Of a DNA stretch of 64,000 bases, positions 1 through 8,655 are shown piece by piece. The notes under the pieces were generated by a model. It was not told the origin of the DNA. It saw only the letters and a list, made by a program, of their open reading frames with translations, and made no database searches. Numbering within the stretch: position 1 is the first letter of the stretch; every line of letters begins with the position of its first letter. The position numbers and the translations under genes were made by a program. The DNA comes from JBGOTP01 sp963717075 (lineage in GTDB: Bacteria; Acidobacteriota; Vicinamibacteria; Vicinamibacterales; CAVVIG01), in contig CAVQVI010000027.1 of NCBI GenBank assembly GCA_963717075.1, positions 62,001 through 126,000 on the forward strand, given 5' to 3'.

Positions 1-1
1 G

Positions 2-238
2 CGGTTTGATGTTCCGAAGGGCGTCCGTGGTCTGCTCGTGCGGGACGTGAATCCGGACAGCCGCGGGGCGGAAGCCGGGATCAGGCGCGGCGACGTCATT
101 CAGCAGGTCAACCGACAGGCGGTGCAGAGCGTCGAGGAGCTGCGCGCCGCGGTCCGCCGAAGTGCTGACCGTCCGGCTCTCTTGCTCGTCAACCGTGATG
201 GACACGATATCTTTCTGACGGTTCGACCCTCCGCATGA
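2..238 (+). CDS. C-terminal PDZ domain of an HtrA/Do-like serine protease (5' end outside window)
   Basis: Only the last 78 codons are present. They read as a PDZ domain: GLLVRDVNPDSRGAEAGIRRGDVIQQVNRQAV fits the usual ligand-loop, hydrophobic-core and GD(V/I)I pattern, and it ends in a short beta-strand tail before TGA. In DegP/DegQ-type periplasmic proteases such a domain follows the trypsin-like domain, which would lie upstream of position 1. A PDZ at the end of an M50 or C-terminal processing protease cannot be excluded. The reading frame is inferred from the codons before the first possible internal start. Confidence 0.7.
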   Translation, partial: RFDVPKGVRGLLVRDVNPDSRGAEAGIRRGDVIQQVNRQAVQSVEELRAAVRRSADRPALLLVNRDGHDIFLTVRPSA

Positions 239-423
239 ATCTTTACGACGTGCGGACGCTTCTCGACCGGATGCTGCAACATGTCGTGAACCACCGCAGC
301 TACCACCGCGGACAGGTCACGACATGCTACGGCGGCTGGGCGCACGGCCCGCGCAGAGTGCAGACATGGTGCGTTCTACCAGCTTCGGCAGAGGGGCAGA
401 GAAGGCTGGAGGGGCTGGTGTGA
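235..423 (+). pseudogene. DinB-family C-terminal remnant
   Basis: The translation contains HVVNHRSYHRGQVTT, matching the conserved third metal-ligand His helix of DinB/YfiT-type four-helix proteins. The matching continuation (MLRRLGARPAQSADMV) is in another frame from 324, and after it the expected residues are shifted again. Only about 60 residues of a family normally near 160 are present. The first ATG overlaps the stop of the preceding gene, which is probably coincidence. It is a fragment, either truly decayed or damaged by the base errors that affect the first 7 kb. Confidence 0.45.
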
Positions 424-550
424 GGCTGCTGGGGGGGTGGGAGTCACTGCCCTGCCCGGGCTGCCTGCCCTGCCGTGGTGTTATTATCGGGTTGTCTTCC
501 GACACGCGCGCTCGTTGTCTCACGAGCGCTCGTACCAAAAGGAGTCTCGG
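424..550 (+). promoter_or_regulatory. Leader of the cold-shock gene
   Basis: No gene is visible here. GGAG at 541-544 is a Shine-Dalgarno sequence 6 nt before the ATG at 551. The rest is G/C-rich and I see no convincing -35/-10 pair. Cold-shock genes often have structured leaders, but no fold could be computed. Confidence 0.35.
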
Positions 551-748
551 ATGGCGACCGGCACAATCAAGCGGATCCAGCGGGACAAGGGCTTCGGCTT
601 CATTCGCGATACGAACGGACAGGAATATTTCTTCCACCGCAGCTCCGTTCAGGGGAGCTTCGACGACTTGTCTGAGGGGCAGCGGGTGAGCTTCGACGAG
701 GAACAATCCCCGAAGGGGCCACGCGCCGGGAACGTCCGGCCCGAATAG
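551..748 (+). CDS. Cold-shock domain protein (CspA family)
   Basis: A 65-residue single-domain protein with the cold-shock OB fold. RNP1 is KGFGFI at about residues 14-19 and the RNP2-like strand EYFFHRSSV is near residues 26-34; these bind single-stranded RNA or DNA. The start MATGTIKRIQ fits the family and has GGAG at the right distance. The length is typical. It probably acts as an RNA chaperone. It stands alone between a DinB remnant and a minus-strand gene. Confidence 0.93.
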   Translation: MATGTIKRIQRDKGFGFIRDTNGQEYFFHRSSVQGSFDDLSEGQRVSFDEEQSPKGPRAGNVRPE

Positions 749-761
749 GCTCCGTCGTCGT

Positions 762-830
762 CGTATCGTCAGGCCCGCAGCCTGTCAGGTCGGGCGCCCG
801 ATCGCCCGAGCTGACAAGCTCGCGCGCCTA
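762..830. repeat. Degenerate palindromic repeat (REP-like), gives the M28 gene its stop
   Basis: Several half-palindromes of the window's repeat family lie here (GTCAGGTCGGGCGCCCG, CCCGAGCTGACAAGCTCG). The flanking CCTAC supplies, on the minus strand, the TAG stop of the M28 peptidase gene, as a related repeat does at 20.9 kb. Confidence 0.5.
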
Positions 831-2684
831 CTTCCTCGCCCCCGGAGTGAGCGTCGTTTCCTTGCGCTGTCCCGCCCGCAGGTAGATCACTTTCGCGGGC
901 ACCCCAATTTTCAGCACTTCGAGCGCGTACGTGTAGTCGTAGACGTTCGCGATCGTCTGTCCCGCGATCTCGACGATGATGTCGCCCTTCTGAAGGCCGG
1001 CCTGTTCGGCCGGACCGCCGCCGATCACGCCGCTCAGGAGCAGGCCCTTGACCTCAGTGGAGTAGTCGGGCACCGTGCCGGTGAAGAGACGCAGGCCCGC
1101 CCGTGGGCCGGTGTTGGTCTGCTCGACTTTTGTGAACGCGGGCGGCTGATCGAGGTCGCATCACGCGCCGCGTGATGGACGACGGCAAATTCGGCGACGC
1201 GATCGAGATCCTCGTAGTTGATCTTGTCCGCGGTATCGGACGGTCGATGATAGTCCGGGTGCGTGCCCGTGAAAAACGTCAGACGACGGGATGCTCGCCT
1301 GATTGAAGCTCGTCGACGTCGGTCGGCTGGTACGGGTCGGCGTGCAGCAGGAGGTCGAATCCGGCCGCGATGTTCGCCTGCTCGAGGATGCGCGCCCACG
1401 AAGGGCTCGTGCCCGTCGCCTGCACCGTGAGCTTGTTGTCCTGCATCCGACCGACCATGTCGAAGTTGAGATACGCCTCGATCTGATCGAGGGCGAGCGG
1501 CGGCGTGATTGACGAAGGCCGTCGATCCAATCAGTCCGATCTCTTCACCCGACCAGAACTCGAGCAGCACGTTGCGGCGCCTCGGCTGAGAGGACAGAAT
1601 CTCGCCGATACTCAGGACGGCGGCCGACCCGGATGCGTTGTCGTCGGCGCCGAAATGGATGCGTCCGGCTTCGGTCTTGTCCGCCAACGAGTTGCCGTTC
1701 TCTCCACGACCCAAGTGGTCGTAATGTGCGCCGAGCGCCACCCAGGGCTTCTGCACGGCCGCGGTCGGGAGTGTCGCCGGCAAGTAGCCAACCACGTTGT
1801 GCCCCGTGCGCTTCTCCCGGACGACCGCGGCATGAATCGCGATCCTCTTGCCGGGAATGTCGAACCCGCTGACGTGTGGATTGGCGGAGTCGAGCGCCTG
1901 CTGGGCCTCTTCGAGCGTCATGGCCGCTTCCCTCGAAGATCGTCTCCGCGACGGTTGCCGCTAATGCTCGCGGCCACGATGCCCGAGCCGGAGAGGGCGG
2001 TGTCGAACGACATCGGAATCGAGCTCGCCCGCATTCGGCGACCGTGGCCCGGTCACGACGAGCAGCGCCTTGGCGCCGCGCTGCCGCGCAGCCATCGCCT
2101 TGTAACGCAGGTCCGAGTAGCGCGCGAGGATGCTCTTCGTCTTCACGATCGGCGTCCTCCGGGAAATACCGGAGGACGATGGCGATCTTGTCTTTCACGT
2201 CGATCGTGGCGTAGCTGTCGTATCCGAAGCCCTGGCTCTCGGGAACGACGATGCCGTAGCCGGCGAACACCGCCGGGCCCGACGTGTCGCCGTTGTCGGA
2301 AAACGACAACGCCCTGATCCCGCCGTCGGCGGTTCAGCGGTGCCCGCCGTGCAGGGCGTGAACACCGCCGGCTGCGTCGGGTCCTTCGAGCACGTGAGCT
2401 CGAGCGTCGTGCCGCCGTCCCGCGTTCCTGCCGTGAACTCAAAGGGCAACCGAAAGTCCGTCGCACCGGGCAGCGGTTTCGCGCCGATGCGCTGGAGCTC
2501 GGACGCGAGGTAGTCGGCGGCGAGCCGTTCGCCCTGCAGAGCCCGTGAGTCGGCCGTCAAAGCGATCCGATGCGAGCGCGACGCACATGCGCTCGCGTCC
2601 TCGAGGGCGCGTTTCCGCTCTGCGCGAGCCCGATGCCAACGCTCAGCGTCGCGACGGCCGATGACCAGACGAGGCGGACCTCAT
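828..2684 (-). pseudogene. M28 family zinc metallopeptidase with PA and PDZ domains (multiple frameshifts)
   Basis: The pieces can be joined only across at least five frame changes. In order they are: an N-terminal hydrophobic secretion segment, a PA-type insert (AGYGIVVPESQGFGYDSY), the M28 zinc core with GAHYDHLG, GADDNASGSAAVL, WSGEEIGLIGS, NFDMVGRM and HPDYHRPSDTADKI carrying the expected His/Asp/Glu ligands, and a C-terminal PDZ domain ending at 828. All ligands survive, so a secreted aminopeptidase is likely and the shifts look like base-calling errors rather than decay. It lies 43 nt downstream of the TolB-like gene on the same strand, probably in one operon. The start ATG (2684-2682) is inferred and sits in the centre of a perfect palindrome. 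Confidence 0.75.
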
Positions 2685-2694
2685 GAGGTCCGCC
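2673..2694. promoter_or_regulatory. Perfect 22-bp palindrome centred on the M28 start codon
   Basis: The two 11-nt halves GGCGGACCTCA and TGAGGTCCGCC are exact reverse complements. The putative minus-strand ATG lies at the centre. It could be an RNA hairpin hiding the start, an operator, or a terminator for the upstream TolB-like gene. Confidence 0.4.
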
Positions 2695-2727
2695 CCCCAA
2701 GAGTGTCTGTCAGGGTGTGGCTGGCTT

Positions 2728-4086
2728 TCATCGCTTCTTACTCGGAATGCGGGGTGGGGCGTTCTTGATCGCTTCGAGCGCCTTCGTGTGATTCCATTGC
2801 GCGAGAAAGAGCTGCCCGGCGCCGCCACCAGAACGCGCTCGACGTGAACGCGAGCTGAGTGCCGTCTGGAGACGGAACCGGCAGGCCGTCGAATCCATCG
2901 GAGTACGTGACGCGCACCGGCTCTTTCGTGCCCTGAAAGTCGACCAGGAACAGTTCGAAGTTTTCGAAGCCGAGCTTGTTCGACGCGAAGAGGATGTACT
3001 GGCCAGACGGGTGCACGTAGGGAGCCCAGCTCATCGAGCCGAAGTCGGTGATCTGTTTCGCATCGGTCCCATCGAGTTTCATCGTCCAGACGTCGGCGAT
3101 GAGCCCCTGCTCGTCGAACCGGCGCCAGATGATCCGGGAACCGTCTGGTGTGAAGAAGGGCCCGCCGTCGTAGCCGGGCACGTTGGTCAGGCGCTTCTGC
3201 TGCGAGCCGTCGGCGCGCATGATGTAGATCTCGGCGAAGTAGCTCGCGTTTTCGTCGAGCGCCTTCTTCTCGCCATCGTTCAGCGGGCGATTGTAGGCGT
3301 CGCGCATCGAGGAGAAGGCGATCCACTGACCGTCCGGCGAGTAGCTCGCTTCGGCGTCGTATCCGCGCGCCGTGGTCAGACGCTTGAGGCTGCCGCTCTT
3401 CTCGCTGTAGGCGAAGATGTCCATCTCGGGGTCGTAGTCCCACGAGTAACGCCGCTCCTTGCCCGAGGCGCGGAAGCGCCAGTTCCTCATCCTGGTACTG
3501 CTTCGACTTCGGATCGAGGTGGGTTGAGGCGAAGAGGATCTCGTCGGTGCCCGGACGGAAGAACGCGCAGGTCGTCTTGCCGATGCCGGGCGATATCCGT
3601 TTGACGTCGCCGCTCGCGAGATCGAGCACGTAGATCTGGTAGAAGGGGTTGCCGGGCTCGCGCTCGCTTTGAAATACGAGCCGCTTGCCATCCGGCGACC
3701 AATACCCTTCGCCCGCCCGCCGGCCTTCGACCGTCAGCCGTCTGATGCGGGATAGAAAGTCGCGCTCCTGATACGGCTGTGCGGCAGTGGCCTGCGCGCC
3801 GGCGCTTGGGATGGCGCCCGAGCTAAAGCTCGGGCCTACGAGGGTCGGGCTGAAGCTCGGGCCTACGAGGGTCGGGCTGAAGCTCGGGCCTACGAGGGTC
3901 GGGCTGAAGCTCGGGCCTACGAGGGTCGGGCTAAGCTCGGGCCTAGGAGGGTCGGGCCTGCTGCAGGGGCGTCTCCGTAGGCCCGGCCTTCAGGTCGGGC
4001 GCAAATGCGCTCGTAGGCCCGAGCTTTAGCTCGGGCGTCGAGGCCGCCAGAAGGGCAACCACCGCGGACACACGCCATGCGTACAT
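2728..4086 (-). pseudogene. TolB-like PD40 beta-propeller protein, frameshifted, with a repeat array after the signal peptide
   Basis: Repeated propeller strands are visible (SYSPDGQWIAFSSMRD, FFTPDGSRIIWRRF, YVHPSGQYILFASNK, PVPSPDGTQLAFTSS), the WD40-like PD40 repeats of TolB-type periplasmic proteins. The start ATG at 4086 has GGAGG upstream and encodes a signal peptide (MYAWRVSAVVALLAAS). A palindromic-repeat array follows, readable as roughly nine-residue units (SPTLVGPSF) before the mature protein resumes at AQPYQERDFLSRIRR. At least three frame changes occur, one near 3480, one near 2830 and some inside the array. The last frame ends IPSKKR at 2728. It is probably co-transcribed with the M28 gene. 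Confidence 0.7.
3816..4040. repeat. Palindromic repeat array inside the TolB-like gene
   Basis: The array begins with GCCCGAGCTAAAGCTCGGGC. About four 27-nt tandem units follow, each made of GGTCGGGCTGAAGCTCGGGC plus CTACGAG. It ends with two more palindromes near 3980-4040. Twenty-seven nt is nine codons, so the units keep frame. One copy has lost a base, contributing to the frameshift. Confidence 0.85.
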
Positions 4087-4248
4087 CGGGAACCTCCGTG
4101 GGCGGGCACTCCGTCCAAGGCCATTATCGCCATGATATTCTCTTCCGTCACACGTCGTGTTCGACTTGTGTCTCCGCCTCCGCGAATGGCGCATCGCGAC
4201 CGTCGCGGTCCTGGCGGACACGGTTGGCCGACTCCTTGAGGGGACCCT

Positions 4249-5282
4249 ATGCGGCTATCTGCGCGACCCGCGCAGGCTCTCATCGCGGTGGTCGCCCTGA
4301 CGATCGTGGCGTTCCCGCGCACACCGCACGCGCAGAGCGCCGTGATCAAGCTCGCCACGGTCGTTCCGGAGAACTCCATCTGGGACAAGAACCTCAAGCA
4401 GATGGCGGAGGACTGGAAGCAGGCGACCGGCGACCGCGTGTCGCTGACCGTCTTCGCGGCGGCTCGCAGGGCGACGAGCCGACCGTGCTTCGCAAGATGC
4501 GCCTGGACGCGCTTCAAGGCGCGTCCCTCACCGGCGTCGGGCTCGCGCAGCATCGATCCCGCGTTCAACGTCTTCAACGTCCCGTTCTTCTTCGAATCGT
4601 ACGACGAGTTGAACGCCGTCATCGCGAAGCTGACGCCCGTCCTGCAGAAGCGCGCGGACGCGAAGGGATTCGTGCTTGTTCACTGGGGACACGGCGGCTG
4701 GCTGCAGGTGTTCACCAAGCGACCGGTGCAGACCGTTCAGGATCTCAAGGGCATCAAGCTCTACACGTCGGCCGGCGACGATCGCATGACGCAGTGGTAC
4801 AAGGCCAACGGCTTTCAGCCGCGCGCGATGGCGATGACCGACATCCTGACCGGGCTCACGACCGGCATGATCGAGGGGCTGCCGACGCCGCCGCTGGCGC
4901 GCGATGGCGTTCCAGTGGTACCGGCAGACGCCGTACATGCTCGATATCGGCCTGGCGCCCGTCGTCGGCGCGACGGTCATTGCGAAGAAAACCTGGACCG
5001 CGATTTCGGAAGCCGACCGCGCAAGGATGACTCGAGATCGCGGCGGCCGTGGAGAAGCGGCTGCAGGGCGACGTGCCGAAGCAGGATGCGCTCGCCGTCC
5101 TCGTGATGAGCAAGCAGGGGCTCAAGATCGTCGAAGGCGACAGGCCCTGAATGGAAGCAGGAGGGCGAGCTGCTGGCGAAGACGATGCGCGGTGAGATGG
5201 TGCCGCCGGACATCTTCGATCTCGCCCTCAAAGAACGCGACGCGTCTACCGACAGCAGAAGGCCGCCACCGCTCCCAAGTGA
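4249..5282 (+). pseudogene. dctP: TRAP transporter substrate-binding protein DctP (frameshifted)
   Basis: A signal peptide ending near HAQ is followed by AVIKLATVVPENSIWDKNLKQMAEDW, the TRAP solute receptor N-terminus. Then come FNVFNVPFFFESYDELNAV, GWLQVFTKRPVQTVQDLKGIKLYT and AMAFQWYRQTPYMLDIGLAPVVG, spread over different frames. At least four shifts are needed, the first near 4460 in a G run. The stop TGA (5280-5282) overlaps the GTG start of the permease gene. The product would be a periplasmic receptor for an organic acid or related substrate. The start has GAGGGGA upstream. Confidence 0.8.
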
Positions 5283-7089
5283 CGCGCGCGCTCACTCTTC
5301 GTCGAAGACGCCATCGCCGCGCTCGCGCTCGCTGGCGATGGTCGTCCTGCCCCTTGCTCGAAATCGCCCTTCGACGCGTGTTCGGCGTCGGCGTTCCCGG
5401 CTCGGGTCCGATCGTTCAGCACCTCACGCTCTGGGTCGGCTTCCTCGGCGCGGCGATCGCGGCGCGCGACGGCAAGCTGCTGGCGCTCGCGAGCGGCACG
5501 TTCATTCCGACGGGGCCGATGCGCCGCGCCAGCGACGATCGTCTCCGCCGCTGGTGGCTGCTGGTATCGGCGACGATTCTGGCATGGGGCGGCGTGGAGC
5601 TGGTCCTCAGCGAGCGCGAGACCGGGTCCACGCTTGGCGCGGACATTCCGACCTGGGTCGCGCAGCTGGTGCTGCCCGTCGGGTTCGCGCTGATCGCGCT
5701 GCGTCTGGTGTGGCGGGCCAGCGCGGGTTGGGGCGGTCGCGCGATCGCGAGCGTTGGCATTGCTGTCGGCATCGTCGTCATGCGGATGCCGGGCTGCTCG
5801 AGGGGCGAACGCCTGGCCGGGCCTGCTGATCGTGCTGCTGGCGGCGGTGCTGGGCGACGCCCATCTTCGCGATTCTCGGCGGCGCGGCGGTGCTGCTGTT
5901 CATGAGCGACGGCGTGACGCCGGCGGCCGTGCTGATCGAAACCTACGCGCTGAGCGTCTCGCCGACGCTGCCGGCCATTCCGCTTTTCACGCTCGCCGGG
6001 TTCCTTCTCGCGGAGGGCCACGCGTCCGACGCGGCTGCTGCGCGTGTTCCGCGCGTGGTTCGGCTGGATTCCCGGCGGCACGGCCGTGGTGTGCGCGTTT
6101 CTCTGCTCGTTCTTCACGGTGTTCACCGGCGGGTCGGGCGTCACGATTCTCGCGCTCGGCGGCGTGCTGTTTCCGGCGCTCTTGAAGGACGGCTATCGCG
6201 AGCGGTTCTCGCTCGGCCTGATGACCGCGTCCGGCTCGCTCGGACTGCTGCTGCCGCCGGCGCTGCCGCTCATCCTGTACGGCGTCGTCGCGCAGATTCC
6301 GATCGAGGACCTGTTCATCGGCGGCATCCTGCCGGGCATCCTGCTGACGCTGATGATCGCGGCGTGGGGCGTGCGCGAGGGCATCGTGTCGGGAGCGGGG
6401 CGCCAGCGGTTTCGCGTGGCTGAGGCGGCTGGCCTCGCTCTGGGACGCGAAGTGGGAGCTGGCGATGCCGTTCGTCGTGCTCGTCGCGATGTTCAGCGGG
6501 ATCGCGACCGCCGTCGAAGCGGCGGCGCTCGCGGCGCTCTACGCGCTCGTCGTGCAGGCGGTGGTCCACCGCGATCTGTCGATCCGGCGCGATCTGTTGC
6601 GCGTGTTCACCGAGTGCGCGATGGTGGTCGGCGGCGTGCTGGTCATTCTCGGCGTGGCGGTGGGCTTGACGAACTATCTGGTCGGCGCCCAGATTCCCGC
6701 CAAGATGCTCGCGTGGTCGCAGCAGCACATCGCATTCGAAGATCGTGTTTCTGCTCGCGCTGAACCTGTTTCTGCTGGCCGTCGGCTGGCTGATGGAAAT
6801 CTTCGCGGCCATCGTCGTCGTCGTGCCGCTCATCGTGCCGCTCGGCGCGGCGTTCGGCATTCACCCGGTGCATCTCGGCATCATCTTCATCGCGAACCTG
6901 GAGCTCGGCTTTCTGACGCCGCTCGTCGGCATCAACATCTTTCTGGCGTCGTACCGCTTCAAGCGTCCCGTGCTCGAGGTCGCGCGGGCGGCGCTGCCGA
7001 TGATGGCCATTCTCGGGATCGGCGTCCTGCTCATCACGTACGTGCCGTGGCTCACGCTCGTCATTCTCGAGATGCTCGGCCGCGCGTAG
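5279..7089 (+). pseudogene. TRAP transporter fused DctQ-DctM permease (frameshifted)
   Basis: The first part is DctQ-like: four hydrophobic helices, with PGSGPIVQHLTLWVGFLGAAIAAR near the second. Without a clear stop and new start it continues into a DctM-like domain (GLLIVLLAAVLG, TLPAIPLFTLAGFLLAEG, CSFFTVFTGGSGVTILALGG, ASGSLGLLLPPALPLILYG, and finally HPVHLGIIFIANLELGFLTPLVGINIFLAS). At least four single-base shifts interrupt it (near 5300, 5790, 6025, 6420, 6740). Fused QM permeases are known in TRAP systems. The GTG start overlaps the DctP stop by 4 nt, implying coupling. The substrate is unknown. Confidence 0.75.
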
Positions 7090-7142
7090 GGTTACGCTGT
7101 GGACCCGACTTTCCTCACAATCCGTCGAAGCCCCCATACGCT

Positions 7143-7192
7143 CCGTCGAGGCCGCTGAAGGCCCTGAAGGCCGCTGAAGGCCGACGTCACGC
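7143..7192 (+). repeat. Short GCTGAAGGCC tandem repeats
   Basis: The motif GCTGAAGGCC, or CCTGAAGGCC, recurs three times in about 45 nt in the gap before the cupin gene. No function is evident. Confidence 0.5.
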
Positions 7193-7247
7193 GGTGTCGC
7201 CGCCGTTTGACAACATAGCTGAAAGGCACTGGACGCGGAAACCGGTC

Positions 7248-7253
7248 TATAAT
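7248..7253 (+). promoter_or_regulatory. -10 box TATAAT of the cupin/JmjC gene
   Basis: A perfect TATAAT lies with its first T 17 nt before the ATG at 7265. Transcription would start about 5 nt before the ATG, with no room for a Shine-Dalgarno sequence. The TTGACA at 7207-7212 is too far away (35 nt) to be its -35. Confidence 0.5.
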
Positions 7254-7264
7254 CCCCGCCCCGC

Positions 7265-8488
7265 ATGAATCCAGTCGCGACGCCCCGGCTCACGTTTGCC
7301 GATATCACGGCGCCACTCGATCCGGCGCGATTCTTCGCCCAGTATTGGACGCGTGAAGCGGTGCACCTCCGGAAGGGCGGTCGGGTGTTCGACCATCACT
7401 TCGGCTGGGATGCCTTGAATGCTCTTCTGAACGCAGGGGATATCGCGTTTCCGAAGATCAAAGTCTCGCGCAGCGAGCATCCTGTTCCCGTCGAGCAGTT
7501 TACGGTCGATGCCGGAGGTCAGAGGCTCGTGGACGGACGAGCCGTGTTGAGTCTGTTTCAGCAGGGCGCAAGCTTCGGGATCACGGGCGCCGACTCGCAC
7601 TGGCTGCCCCTCAGAGCCATCGTCGATTGCGTGTACGACGTGCTGCTGGAATCGGTCCACACCAACGTCTATTGCTCACCCGCCAACACGCAGGGCTTTC
7701 AGTGTCACTACGACCTCCACGAAGTGTTTGTCCTTCAGGTGGCTGGCGAGAAGCACTGGCGCGTGTTCCGGCCCACGGGTGATGCGCCCATCAGCAGCTG
7801 GCGCGCGGAGGATTCGCCACATACCTCTGCCTCGCCGTATGTCGATGTCGTGCTAGGTCGAGGCGATGTCCTCTACGTGCCACGTGGACACTGGCACTAT
7901 GCGATCGCTCAGAATTCCACCTCGCTTCACGTCACGGTCGGTGTCACGTGCAGAAAGGGGTCGGCATTCCTCGACTGGCTCACCGGCATCCTGATGGAGG
8001 AATCCGCATGGCGCTCAAATGTGCCTCTTCTTTCGGGAGCCACACCGCGTGGCGTGCTTGCGGAGCCATCAGCGTTTGCGGAATGGGCGGAGAGGATCCG
8101 GGTTTCACTGGCCGCCAAGCTCGCCGAACCGGATCTATTCCAGCGGTTCTTCAGGGACACTCTCGCGAGCATTCAGCCGGTTCACAACGCAAGCATGCTC
8201 GATGAGCCGTTGCGCGTCGGCGAACTGCGTTTCGAGCGTCCCGCGGGAAGGCGCCACTTCTTCGCGGACCGGGTGGCGGGCGACACGAGGGTTGCCGTGA
8301 CAGTTGCGGGGGCTGAGATTCAGCTCGATGGCGGCGACGAGACTCTCATTCGCAAGGTCTTTGACGCCGACTCCTTCACGCTGGCCGATATCCGTGCATG
8401 GATGCCCGATGTTTCGATCGACGAGGTGGTCGAGCTCCTTACTGAACTCACGCGCGCGGGCTTCCTGATCGCTCGACCTGTCCGCTGA
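7265..8488 (+). CDS. Cupin-4/JmjC-type 2-oxoglutarate oxygenase (YcfD/RoxA-like)
   Basis: A 407-residue protein with the JmjC double-stranded beta-helix fold. The iron motif HxD is H148/D150 in QCHYDLHEVFVLQVAGEKHW, and the distal His is probably H211 in VPRGHWHYA. The Trp after GEKHW and the following strand are typical of cupin_4 ribosomal oxygenases, which hydroxylate Arg or His of ribosomal proteins. The C-terminal 150 residues look like the winged-helix tail of that family. The exact substrate is unknown. The upstream TATAAT suggests a nearly leaderless message. Confidence 0.8.
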   Translation: MNPVATPRLTFADITAPLDPARFFAQYWTREAVHLRKGGRVFDHHFGWDALNALLNAGDIAFPKIKVSRSEHPVPVEQFTVDAGGQRLVDGRAVLSLFQQGASFGITGADSHWLPLRAIVDCVYDVLLESVHTNVYCSPANTQGFQCHYDLHEVFVLQVAGEKHWRVFRPTGDAPISSWRAEDSPHTSASPYVDVVLGRGDVLYVPRGHWHYAIAQNSTSLHVTVGVTCRKGSAFLDWLTGILMEESAWRSNVPLLSGATPRGVLAEPSAFAEWAERIRVSLAAKLAEPDLFQRFFRDTLASIQPVHNASMLDEPLRVGELRFERPAGRRHFFADRVAGDTRVAVTVAGAEIQLDGGDETLIRKVFDADSFTLADIRAWMPDVSIDEVVELLTELTRAGFLIARPVR

Positions 8489-8542
8489 GCCTGGCGGAAC
8501 GTGCGCGGTCCGCCTGCCGCTCGTTTTCGAGCGTGTAAGACT

Positions 8543-8602
8543 CCGGCAATGCCACACATTGTCGTGCCGGCATGGTACGTTGCCCCCGCGTAGCTGGGGC
8601 AA
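8543..8602. terminator. Two hairpins between convergent genes
   Basis: CCGGCA (8543-8548) pairs with TGCCGG (8565-8570). TTGCCCC (8580-8586) pairs with GGGGCAA (8596-8602). They lie between the convergent ends of the cupin gene and degP. There is no clear T run, so termination is inferred from position. Confidence 0.5.
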
Positions 8603-8655
8603 TCGGGCGCACAGGATTCGCCGCTCGAAAGGAGCAATCAGGCGTGAGGGACGCG

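Noticed and set aside
7207..7253. TTGACA and TATAAT as one promoter before the cupin gene
   Set aside because: The two boxes are 35 nt apart, about twice the workable spacing.
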